Shown: piece by piece, positions 13,801 through 23,350 of the stretch
Position numbering within the stretch: the first letter of the stretch is position 1
How the letters are laid out: every line of letters begins with the position of its first letter
Assembly: GCA_013396525.1 (NCBI GenBank)
Contig: VWYX01000120.1
Coordinates: 1,288,891-1,352,890, forward strand
Source: Chaetorhynchus papuensis
Taxonomy: Eukaryota > Chordata > Aves > Passeriformes > Rhipiduridae
DNA: 64,000 bases
Direction: 5' to 3'
Position numbers and translations under genes: made by a program
The notes under the pieces: generated by a model
Seen by the model: only the letters and a program-made list of their open reading frames with translations
Databases searched by the model: none
What the model was told of the DNA's origin: nothing

Positions 13801-15338
13801 AGGAAAAATGTTATTCTATTGAGAGCAGCAGGTACTGACTGAGCTGACTCAAAAGTCACCATTACTGCTGAAACCTAAGAATACAAAGAAGAATATTTAT
13901 TAGAAAAATGCAGAGTTTGCAAGGAAAAATATAACCTATCTAATTCAAATTTCAAAGTTTTGTAGAAATACTATGTAATCCTTACGGCAGAATATCCCAT
14001 TCAAGGGATACAATTTTAAACCCACAGTTTTTCAAGACTGACATATCCTAAACATAATTTTAGACCCAATGGCAAGTCAAGATGACAATGCTGTATTCTG
14101 TATTCATAAGTTGCCCATTTAGTGTTTATCGCCTGTCAGCTTTAGGGACTGGAGAACACCCCAAGGTAATAACCACAGTCATTGCCTCACAAAATCTCCC
14201 CAGTTGTGCTCTAGGAAAGGTTATGGTGAACTGCACCACATGTATCATCAGCAGCTCAGTAAGCTTAGCCACTTCTGGCACAGATGGCTGACAGCGTTTC
14301 ATCTGACACTGACAGAGACTCTAAACCCACTCTCCCACTCTCCTTAAGTCCTACAGTCTATACTTATAAAATTTTTCAATACTAAAAGACTGCTACTGAG
14401 ATCTTCCATTACCTTGCTCAACAGTTTACAATTCCTAATTTATTAAATTATGCCGGTAGTTTTATTAACACTGAATACTAAAAAAATGGGGGCTGGTGTT
14501 TAAATTGGAAATATGTTGAAACCACATTTTTAGTTTTCTTCTAAGTAAAACTTAGCAGGCTTCCTGAAAGCAACTCAGAAATTTTAGCTTAAAGGCAAAA
14601 GCAGAACGCCTTATTTAAATATGGTTAGTTTGAATTCAAAACCGTGAAAGAAGTGAGCTTTTCTAAACATTCTTGGCTTTGGCACTGTGGATCATTATGT
14701 ACAGCCAATCATTATGTATAGCTAGGAGACTTTCCTAAACTATCACCTACTGCTGAACTCTCAAATCACTCTGCAGTCTGAATTTCTTAGAAGTTTTTCA
14801 ACTATCAGAACATACACATTTAAACTTACTCAGGAGGTCGAGTGTCTGGTCCAAGATCTCGGTGTAAAGAAATCCTATCACTTGCAAATGCATTAAAACA
14901 GTGTTTCTCTTCTCCAACCTGTTTTTCTTTCTGTTCTTCTGAATTCAAGTTGATGGTTTTAAATGCTTTTCCAGAAGCTCCAGGAGCATTAGGATCTTGA
15001 AGGGGCCGATCTAGAAAGGGTTTTAGTTCCACTGGAGTATAGTGCCCTGGCAAACAGTGTCTCTCTCCAGGAATCTTAGTTTGCCTAACAGGTGCTTTTA
15101 TCTGCATTTTTGGCTTTGCACCTTTGATATTGTTCATAGCATCTAACACAAGACCTAATACATGACTTTTCTTTCCAACAACTGGCTCAATCCCTGCTTC
15201 ATCCTTAAAATCTTGAACACCCACTTCTCTTTGTAATAAAAATAAAAATACCAGAAAGACAAACACAATAATGCTGAACTTCCAAAGTTTCCAGTGAAAA
15301 AATGTCTTAAATAGTTTAGGCGTCTTTTTCAAGGCCAT
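4726..15338 (-). CDS. GALNT3: GALNT3: polypeptide N-acetylgalactosaminyltransferase 3, whole coding span (10 coding exons, 631 aa)
   Basis: Golgi type II membrane enzyme that transfers GalNAc from UDP-GalNAc to Ser/Thr, the first step of mucin-type O-glycosylation; a known substrate is FGF23. Coding exons (minus strand, 5' to 3'): 14830-15338, 13338-13510, 11973-12122, 11487-11721, 10640-10757, 10058-10258, 8855-8986, 8141-8242, 5321-5473, 4726-4848. They sum to 1896 nt, 631 codons plus TGA/TAA-type stop (here TAA); the human protein is 633 aa. Seen: short basic cytosolic tail; hydrophobic anchor about residues 21-35; stem; GT-A catalytic domain with DD at 222-223, metal-binding DAH at 275-277 and WGGEN at 385-389; ricin-type lectin domain about 507-627 with CLD at 515-517 and QKW at 623-625. 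The start ATG (15336-15338) has A at -3 and G at +4. No frameshift or stop. Odd: the second QxW motif reads EQW (585-587). Identity is very secure. Confidence 0.97.
5321..5473 (-). CDS. GALNT3: GALNT3 coding exon 9 (residues 541-591)
   Basis: Beta repeat of the lectin domain: YFEYSAHHEIRHNIQKELCL then AAKGPVQLRECTYKGQK. The QxW position reads E-Q-W (585-587), where human has Q-I-W. Donor AAG|GTATAT; acceptor AAATAG with a poor pyrimidine tract. Confidence 0.94.
5474..8140 (-). other. GALNT3 intron between coding exons 8 and 9
   Basis: 2.7 kb of AT-rich sequence. Small overlapping ORFs at 7518-7945 lie on both strands, match no family I know and have no splice support. The only repeat seen is the AT run at 7970-7989. 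Confidence 0.7.
7970..7989. repeat. (AT)n microsatellite
   Basis: Simple alternating AT run in the GALNT3 intron between coding exons 8 and 9. No other function seen. Confidence 0.8.
8141..8242 (-). CDS. GALNT3: GALNT3 coding exon 8 (residues 507-540)
   Basis: Alpha repeat of the ricin B-type lectin domain: MCLDVGENNHGGKPLIMYSC (514-533). CLD (515-517) is the sugar-binding signature. The terminal Gln joins exon 9 to make Q-Y-F in place of a QxW. Acceptor CTTTAG, donor CAG|GTAAAA. Confidence 0.94.
8855..8986 (-). CDS. GALNT3: GALNT3 coding exon 7 (residues 463-506)
   Basis: Encodes KTFGDISKRLDLRQRLQCKN then FTWYLKNVYPEAYVPDLNP, the linker between the catalytic and lectin domains. Acceptor AACAG, donor TAT|GTAAGT. 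132 nt, in phase at both ends. Confidence 0.94.
10058..10258 (-). CDS. GALNT3: GALNT3 coding exon 6 (residues 396-462)
   Basis: Begins [20 protein letters not shown], then SKSPHTFPKGTQV and the end of the catalytic domain, EIFYRRNTEAAKIVKQ. Donor is CAA|GTAGGT, and a GGT repeat starts inside the donor itself. The frame stays open into the intron for 42 codons. Confidence 0.94.
10640..10757 (-). CDS. GALNT3: GALNT3 coding exon 5 (residues 356-395)
   Basis: Encodes TPTFAGGLFSISKDYF and IGSYDEEMEIWGGENIE. WGGEN (385-389) lies in the Gal/GalNAc-T motif that is diagnostic of the ppGalNAc-transferase family. Donor AGA|GTAAGT, phase 0. Confidence 0.95.
11487..11721 (-). CDS. GALNT3: GALNT3 coding exon 4 (residues 278-356)
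   Basis: Starts CECFYGWLEPLLARIAEN across the junction and includes VVSPDIASIDLNTFEF and NRGNFDWSLSFGWESL, the conserved acceptor-side part of the catalytic domain. Acceptor CCACAG, donor AG|GTAAAC. Confidence 0.95.
11973..12122 (-). CDS. GALNT3: GALNT3 coding exon 3 (residues 228-278)
   Basis: Encodes EYLHDKLDEYVKQF, then RKGLITARLLGA and TLTFLDAH. DAH (275-277) is the DxH motif that binds the divalent metal and UDP-GalNAc in this family. Donor T|GTAAGT splits the following Cys codon. Confidence 0.95.
13286..13303 (-). repeat. poly(A)/poly(T) run just inside the intron after GALNT3 exon 2
   Basis: Eighteen A on the plus strand, so U18 in the GALNT3 pre-mRNA, about 35 nt past the donor. U-rich tracts in this position are known binding sites for TIA1-type splicing factors. 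Confidence 0.85.
13338..13510 (-). CDS. GALNT3: GALNT3 coding exon 2 (residues 170-228)
   Basis: Encodes the core of the nucleotide-sugar binding fold: TTSIIIVFHNEAWSTLLRT (residues 184-202) and the acidic VDDASVD (221-227). Acceptor CTGTAG at 13511-13516, donor G|GTAAGA at 13337. A run of 18 T (minus strand) lies about 35 nt into the following intron. Confidence 0.95.
14830..15338 (-). CDS. GALNT3: GALNT3 coding exon 1 (residues 1-170)
   Basis: Starts at the ATG of MALKK. The hydrophobic stretch FSIIVFVFLVFLFLL (about residues 21-35), flanked by Lys and Gln-Arg, is the Golgi signal anchor. The rest is the stem region and the start of the catalytic domain, ending ISLHRDLGPDTRPPE. Donor is GA|GTAAGT, phase 2. 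The open frame continues upstream to 15401 from a GTG, but the family N-terminus and the strong ATG context favour 15338. Confidence 0.95.
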
Positions 15339-15424
15339 TCTAGTTTTAAAAATTTTCACACACCAGACGTTTCTGTGAGTGTTGTTCTTCAAATATGTCA
15401 CAGCATTTCTTGAAATTATAACAC
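15339..15424 (-). other. GALNT3: GALNT3 5' UTR part of the first coding exon
   Basis: A good acceptor (T-rich, TTTACAG) ends at 15425, so the exon with the start codon probably begins at 15424. The 86-nt leader holds a minimal upstream ORF, ATG-CTG-TGA, at 15398-15406. The true first exon must lie farther upstream, most likely in the CpG island at 22.5-23.3 kb, as in human GALNT3, which has a non-coding exon 1. Confidence 0.7.
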
Positions 15425-18400
15425 CTGTAAATTAAAACAAATAGTATTCATTTAGACATCTTATATATTTAACTATGTACAGTCATAAGAAATTAAAGGA
15501 GAGGAATTAATTCACAACTCCCAGAAATCAAACGTTATACATGCTACATCACTTAAATAGATATCAAACCTATCTGTAAGATATCCAAAATGCCCTCTCC
15601 CTGTTTTTTATTTTGGGTTTTATTTTTTAAATACACTTCACATAGAAGAACCAGAAACCATCAAGAATAAAACATTATTTCTACACAGTGTCACTACTTC
15701 ATATTTATTTTCTTCCAATTAGTTGGTTTAAAATTAGAAGAAAGGGTTGTCTAAAGTCTTGCAGAAGCAGGGAATTTTAGTTCGATGATGGAACAGAAGA
15801 AAAACAGGTGGAATCAATACATTAGTTCAAGCTCCATGTCAGAAAGAGCCACATGGAAAGTGAACTATAAGGATAGGAAAGACATCTCAATCAATTTATT
15901 TTAACAATTTCAAAGTTTCTGCCACTATTTTTTTCACAGACAAGTAATTATTCAGTTGCTTTCAAAGATTAAACTATGAAAGACACTTGAGGACTACCAA
16001 AATCTAAGTGATTTGTATTAAATTCTCTCTGCCAAACTGGCAGTTCACAAGAAGGGGATACATTCTGCAACCAGCCTGAATAGCTGGAATAGCTACTCAG
16101 GGAATAGCTTCATTTTTGTCTACATTGCATGTATGTGAATCCAGAAGAGAAATAAACAGCATCTAGCTAAAAGCCACAGTTAGTTCCCACTTGCTAACTA
16201 CCGACCACAAAATTGCAAAAAACTGCTTTTCTATTTATTCCTCTGAAATACAAGTAGATCTTAATTGGAGTAATACATACTCAGGAAGAGATACACGTCA
16301 GAGAAAACAAAAAACCCCACCCCTTACCTGGTTTCCTTCAAGTATTTGCAGGAGAAACTAAGCATCTGGATTCCTTCACATTATACTGTATTTCAAAGCT
16401 TATGTCAGCTTAATAAACCCATATGTTCAAATGACAGTGTTTTTACAATAGAGTTATTGTTAAAAGAGTGCAAAGAGGAAGCATATTACATCATACTAAA
16501 AGGTACCAAAACCACGCTTCACAACTTACAAAATTTCCAAAAAACCAAACCAAACCAAACCAACCAGTCCACTTCTGTGTCACATATTATTTTCCCATTT
16601 TTCCTTACTGCTGAAACATTTGAACTACAATACCAATACCTTTATAGTGGAAGACTACAAATAAAAACTTTCTTTCCCAGTGAAGGGATTACAACCAAAT
16701 TACCAAACTGCCAGGTTGAAAAATGTCTTGTTTTCTCACAGTGTCTGGTGGGTTGATCTTGACTGTCTGCCTGACACCCTCCCAGCCACTCTCTCGCTTC
16801 CCATCCTCAACATGACAGTGGGGACAAAATAAGATGGAAAACCACATGAGTTGAGCTAAGGACAGCAGTTACCAGTTACTGTCACAGGGAAAACAGACTT
16901 CTAATGATGAATTTGAATTTACAGCCAATTAAAAATAGAGTAGGATGGTGAGAAACAAAGGCTCAAACTACCTTCCCTGCCTCAGTTTCACTGCTTCATT
17001 CTCAATTCTTCTATCTCCTTTCTGCACAGTGGTGCAGAAGGAATGACTAATAAGGGCTGTGGTTAGCTTGTAAGACTTTATCTCTAGCACTCCTTCCTCT
17101 GCACGCTTTTCCCCTGCTCCAGCACGGCTTCTCTCTGTGCAGTACAGTACTTCAGCATAAACTGCTCCAGCATAGGCCATCCACAGGTCGCAGTTCCTGC
17201 CAGGATCTTGCTCCTGCACGGGCTCTCCATAGGCTGCAGCTTTCTTCAGGGTATATCCACCTGCTCCGGCCTGGGGTGCTGCACGATCTGCAGAGTGGAT
17301 ACTTCCTCTGGGGTGGTCCTTCATGGGCTGCAGAGAAATTCTTCACTGCAGTCTTCTCCATGAGCTGCAGGGGGAATATCTGCTCCAGTGCCTGAAATAC
17401 CTACTCCCCTCTTTCTTCACTGACCTTGGCTTCTGCAGGGTTTCACATTTTTCTCACTCCTCTTTCTCACAGCTGCTGTGCAGTATTTTTTTACCCTTTC
17501 TTAAATACCTCATCACAGAGGCACCACCTGCTACACTGGGTGGCCCAGCTTTGGCCAACAGTGGGTCTATTTTACAGCTGGCTGGAACCAGCTGTGTCCA
17601 GCCCCAGATGAGAGAGTGGAGGTGGGGGGGCAGCCCCATGTCTCTTATCACAGAAGCCACCTGTGCAGTCATCCTCACCTCCTAACCTTGCCAAGAAAAT
17701 GCAACATACAAGGTAAAACACCAACCATATATACAGATTAGCACCCAGCATTGCAGGGGCTACAGCCTCTGCAGGTTGCTAACCAGGAATGCTTTCCTAA
17801 CACCATCAAAAAGAAAATCACATTACTGTTTCTCAGTACACCATGGCCAAGCACGTAAGATACTAGTAAATCTTAAAGCTTACAAATCAATAAGCAGTAT
17901 AAATATATCTTCCTCAAATGGAAAAAAAGGAAAACATCTTTATACATACACCTGTATCTAATGATATATATATATATCTGAAATGCATGATGTCATAAGA
18001 CGCCTCAGAAATAAGAGACATGTGGAGCATGCTGCCACAACAAACAGATGAAATGCGTCTGTCCCTAGAAAAGACTTGAGTTAGGTGGACTGTGGGAGAC
18101 AGCAACACAACTTACCCCTTTCAGTGTGGATTAGTACACTCTACTAGCATACATGGCAGCAGGACGTGCACAGAAACAAGGGCAAGTGATGTTTCTTTAA
18201 GAAAGAATCAAGTGATGGGCTTGGAATAGTATGTGCAGCAAACACCAAGTGGACAGAGGCTTGATTGCCACAAGCATACAGCGAAACCTTTTGATACAGA
18301 CAAATGTTGAGTGTAGCTTTGTTGACAAAATATCTGATAGGGATATTGCTTACAATAAGAGAAGAGTTCTTTGTCGCACAAAAAAGCAGCAGTTTCCAGA

Positions 18401-21400
18401 ACAGAAGCTACATTGTCCAAAAAACTTTTGCCATGAAAGCCGTATCTTACTTAGGGTTTTTACCAGGATAATTTTGTAGTCAGAAATACAATCTTTATTC
18501 CCCACAAATGCCTCTCACATTTTCATGGCACAGCAATGTGTCAGTAAACACAGACCAAGCTAGTATTCAATCCTCCAGGACATGCTGAAGAAATATGTAG
18601 CATGATTAAACTCCCTGGGGTGACTGTTTAGCAAAGTGTTTAATCTTCTATTCATTAGTGTTATTTTCATTAATAGTAGTCTGGATTATTACAGCACTTT
18701 GAAATAACTAGCCCTAAACATCTGAAGTTGGACTTTTTTTTAGGAAGAAAATAACTAAGAAACTAAAATGTACTACAAAAGTCTTCTAAAGGTGCCAAAA
18801 AGCAGCTGCCACACTACTTCAAACCACATCACATGGGCAGTGTGAGAATTCAATGCAGTCTATGTTACATTATGCCACCCACTGGTTCTGATGTCAGACT
18901 GTCTGCAAAAACTCTTACAAGAAAGCCTCACTAAAGTAGCCTACAAGCAGAAAACTGATTTTTTTTCTTTGTTAGCTTGATCTGAACAACACTGTAGAGA
19001 ATAATCTTTTATAAAAAAGTAAAAATATCATTAACCCAAATCAGCAGAAATGCTTTCAAACTATGTGAGTGAGACACAATTCATTGGGGTTAGTATCAAC
19101 AATACACTTGACATCAGTTTTTTAAAGAAAACTATTTTAAAATCTACTTTTCTTTTATCCAAATGTTAAACAGGTTTCAAATGTTTCCTGACAATATTGC
19201 TTATAGAACATAAAAACCTAAAAAAATAACTAAGAATACTAAAACCAAACCAAAAATCCTAAAAAATGGGGAAAAATAGGGAAAAAATGCTTCAGAATTA
19301 TTCCAATCAAAACTCTTTAACTACATAACTTAGCTTCAACCTAATCTAATTCTTCTATAATTCCAGAAGCACAGTCTCATAAAAAGCTCTATTTTTCCTT
19401 ATAATCAAAGTATTCAATCCTTTCCTCAAACCTTACAGTCCCCTTCATCAGAAGGTGGCTGTGCAAATAAAAACACTGAGCAAATACTTTAGAAAAAACC
19501 CAAACAAACCTGACAGTGATGATCAACTGTTCTCGCCAAATTAGCAGAACTCTGACAAATATACTTCAGGATACTTCAAGTGTAAGAAGTGCTACTTCCA
19601 CTACTGGTATTTCTGAATCTAAAATTCTAGACAGGGCTTTTTGTTTTCTTTGCATGAGTATCAGTGTAAATGCTACTAAAACATTAGTTACTGAAATAAT
19701 CAGTTTGGTAAATGATATTTTCATCTTCTACCACCATGGAAATTGATGCTTTTTTCTATTGGCAAATAAATAATTAAATAAATAAATCACTGAACAAAAC
19801 TGTTTGCACTTCCTAGAAGTACATCCCGGAGGAACATCCATTCACATAAGCACCTTTGGTAACAGACCAAGAATTCAGAATGAACCTTTCATAAAGGTTT
19901 AGCTTTATATGGAATATGAAGGTTCTTCATAGAATCAAAACCATTCAAAAGCACTTCAGAAACTGGGGATTATTAAACAAGTTCCTTAAGTGTAGCAAAC
20001 TATGCTACTGTTTACAAGAACATTAGTCCTTGAGTTAAATAAAGGAACTAATGATGAAATGTACAGAAGTTAAAGACTGAAGACATGAAAAAGAGAAACA
20101 GAATCAGCTGTCTAGTTTCTATCTCCACACTTGCTTATCTGTTCCACTTAGAATTCCTACTGAATGCACTCCTAAATAGGGTACACATACCTAAAAGAAA
20201 TAGAAATTCACTAATCCCAGGTGCTATTCCTCCGGGTACATTCTTTGAAGCTCAGCCAGTAGAAGTGGGGTTCTACTCCTGAAAAAAGTTGTAAGAGGAA
20301 TACTGGATGTGCTCGGTTCCTGAGCCTCCATTTTAGAAACACTAATGGCACAAGTTATTCTACCAAGTACTGGATGCAACCTGCCTCACTGATTATGACA
20401 GAGAAATGAGAAGCTGTACCTTCTGGATGAGCATACTGAAGAAGGCTGAAGAAATTCAGAGCAACAGCAGCACAGAACAGCTTGTTGAAACTCAACTTGG
20501 TCAAATATCTCCTTCAGCAGTTTCATTTAGATAAAAAAAATAAATGAGGAAAAACCCCAAACAAACCATCACCAAACCTCCTTCTATGTATTTTAATGGA
20601 AGTGCTTCAAACTCAAACTTTCACATGCTCTTTCAAAATCAGCACTACTATTTTTCTACTGCCAAACACTGCAAGTGATAGGCAGAGATAGAGTTCCCTT
20701 TGACAATTGATAGCATAGTAAAAATATACAGTAACCATATATTATAAAAAATTTTATGGCTTATTTTTACAGACCTGGGACATGTCATGCACTTATCTAA
20801 AATTTAAATTTCACTCAACTCTGTATTTTCCTTTTTTTCCCTTGGTCAGACTGTTTTGGGCCACTGTTAAAATTATTTTTGACTGTCCCTAAAAATGCCA
20901 TGATGAAAAGGGAGCATGATGAGCAGCTGTAAAGTGCTGTTTTAACTTAGAAGGATTAGTGTCTCATTTTCATTTAAGCACCAGAAGATAATGTCTGGAC
21001 CATAACCAGAGGACTTCTGTTTGTTTTCCTGATTGTAGGAACATTTCTAAGATAACAAAAAACATCCGAGTATCAAGTGCAGGTCTTGAAATCACAGTTT
21101 TCTAACTGGCCTTAAACTTTTGTTTAAGTGATAAGAGTAAAGCAAAGAAAGTCTCCTCATGGGAGATTTACTGAGATTTACTGGGTTAGCGACTGCTAAA
21201 CTAATCTTTGTTGGAAGCTCCCATAGGTGTCTTCACTTTCCGCCTCTACTCACTTCAGTGTCTCTTTTCCAGCTACATTTCACTGCTGAATAATGTTAGT
21301 CCACTCCAGCTAGTCATTTGACTCTAGAATTTTAATTGCTAAATCATTGCCAGTTTTGTGATATGATTTCTCTCTTTGTAAGCAGAACTATTTCCTAGGG

Positions 21401-22500
21401 CACATGAACTCAGTGAGTCTTAGGGAAAATCAGAAAGTAGAAAGACAGACTGCAAGTGATTAAATCCATGCTTTACATGACTGAAAAAAAACCTAGTCCT
21501 TTACGGTTTAGAAACTTGAGGCACTTTCAGATCTTGTAGAAGACAGGCACAACAACGAGAAGATTAGGATGAGAAACTCTTAAGTGTTGGCAGGCAACGA
21601 TCAGCATTTCATATCATGAACATGATTCTCTACATTGATTCCAAAAAAAGGGAAAGCCCTGGACTAGATAACAGCTCTTGGAACAAGCAAACCAGGCAGC
21701 AAACTTGGGCAAAGCAAAAAGAAAATGGTCTCAAAGCAACACAGTGTGTCACCTAGAACCACAGACATTGGGGAAATGTCACAGAGAGGGCAATTATATC
21801 TCGTTCCTATTTTGACAGGGCTCAAGACAGCCAGGCTGGTTCTGGTATTACCCCACCCCAAAAAAGGGACAAGTTAAGTGGCAATAGCAGTTATGAAGAG
21901 GAGGAAAACTGGTCTGCTCTTTCCCACAGAGAAACAAAAATAGCAATTCAGGCCCTCTGTAACTAACTTAATTTTTACTTTGCTCTGTTATTGAGAAGCC
22001 TTGAGATGACAGTAGCAGATGCCAAATTGACCAGGCCATTGAGCAAACCTGGCTAAAAAAGGAAACCAAACCCTGTAAGTTGGCTGCTCTGTCTCAGGCT
22101 CTAAGTCTGGCAGCTCAGCAGCGTACCACTGGCTTTAGTCAAGACTGAATTGATCAATACAGTTTATAATTTTTTTAAACAAAAGAGGTCTTTTTGTTAC
22201 AGAAGACTAACATGTACAACACTACTGAGATGCATACGTAATATCTGTATTTCCAGTAAGATTTTTTATTTAACCAACAAAAAAATGTATTAATAAATTG
22301 TTCTTTGTAAAAGAATATTTTACACAAAGTTTAAAAAAATAAAAATCCATGACATTAAGGTTATTAAATTTAAAATGCACTTCTTCAGTCAGTTCCCCAA
22401 ACCTAAGCAAACATTGTGTAAGTATTGTCACCTGCTGTGCAGAAGACTAACAAACCGCCGGAGGGCAGAGACTATGCGGTAACTCTTTAAAAGCCCTTCG
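15425..22500 (-). other. large 5' intron of GALNT3
   Basis: About 7.5 kb between the CpG-island first exon and the first coding exon. It holds the LTR-like repeat (16742-17706), short CCAAA and AT repeats (about 16540-16565 and 17962-17978) and otherwise AT-rich sequence with no credible coding ORF. A strong minus-strand donor, CAG|GTAAGG, at 16328|16327 could mark a further non-coding exon. Confidence 0.6.
16742..17706 (-). mobile_element. degenerate solo LTR-like element (avian ERV type)
   Basis: About 965 bp, richer in GC than its surroundings, with repeated GCTCCAGC/GGCTGCAG-like units and wording I recognise from a common avian interspersed LTR (from memory, no search). On the minus strand it starts TGTTGCAT and ends CA, and has a TATA-like TATTTAAG near 17500-17512. 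The usual AATAAA near its 3' end appears to be lost. No retroviral genes flank it and I see no clear target-site duplication. Small ORFs inside (for example 16968-17324) are not genes. It has the same orientation as GALNT3. Confidence 0.65.
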
Positions 22501-22539
22501 TATAGGATGAAACACACCAGAGTTAGCTGGCAATGTACA

Positions 22540-23350
22540 CAATTGCTATCACCCTGCCGCCCCGAATCAATGCGGTACTGCGGGCAAACCCTTGGGCGGG
22601 ATCCGTACGTGGCAGAGACACCTCCCTCGGTCAATACCTTCGGTTTGGACAGTGCATCCGGCCAGCACTTCCCGGAGCTCCGTGTCCGCACAGGCGGCAG
22701 CCTGGGCTCCTCGCCCACTCCTCGTTCGCCCGGAGCGGAGATCGCAGGGCTAGGTTGTCCCGGCCCCGGGAAGGCCCCTGGGGCCGGCGGCCTCGCTGGG
22801 ATCTGAGGGGACCGCGCGTGGAGCGTCCGCGCCAAGGGGCGGCTGAGGGGAACCCCCGGGGCAGCCCCGGCCCCGTGCCCGCCCCAGGCTCACCTAACGG
22901 CTCCCGCCCGCCTGCCGAGCCCCGCCGGGCGCGCCCGCACGGGCTGCGGCGAGCGGACGAGAAGAGGCACCGGACGCTGTCCCGCCGCCGGGCACGGCCC
23001 TTGGGAGAGGCCAAGGAGGAGCGGAGCCGCGCGGCGCGTCCCGAGCCTCCCCCACTCACCTCGTCCGGCGGGAGCACGGCGAAGGCGCTGCCGCGCGGGC
23101 GGCACCGGAGCCCCGGGAGGCCGGAGCCGGGCGGGCTCTGCGGCTTCCGCCCCGCGCCCGCCAGGTGCGCGCGGCCAGCCCCGCGCCTGCGCCCGCGCGC
23201 CCGCGCCCCGCCCTCACCTGGCGCCCAGGTGCGCGAGGCGGGCGGCGGCGGGGGCGCGCCCGGGGAGGCGCTGCGCCCATCCCGCGGCACGGGGCTGTGG
23301 CACGGGCACAGAGCGCGCACCCAGCGCCGCACGGCCCGGCTAGGGCGGCA
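22540..23350 (-). promoter_or_regulatory. GALNT3: CpG island: probable GALNT3 promoter and non-coding first exon
   Basis: About 800 bp that is very GC- and CpG-rich in an otherwise AT-rich region. It lies upstream of GALNT3 on the minus strand and 4.4 kb past the TTC21B stop. Minus-strand donors in it are AG|GTGAGC (22894|22893), GAG|GTGAGT (23060|23059, closest to consensus) and CAG|GTGAGG (23218|23217); any could end exon 1. GC boxes abound and there is no clear TATA. The long ORFs here on both strands are compositional artefacts. Confidence 0.75.
23059..23350 (-). other. GALNT3: candidate GALNT3 non-coding exon 1
   Basis: Region just upstream of the best donor (GAG|GTGAGT at 23060|23059). 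The transcription start cannot be placed from sequence; joining this donor to the acceptor at 15425 would give a normal 7.6 kb intron. Confidence 0.35.

Noticed and set aside
16968..17685. Overlapping ORFs of 69-120 codons at 17 kb
   Set aside because: They lie inside the LTR-like repeat, read on both strands and resemble no retroviral or host protein.
19911..19945. CR1 3' tail suggested by an AGAATCA-like motif
   Set aside because: A single short match without a body upstream or repeated tail units is too weak.
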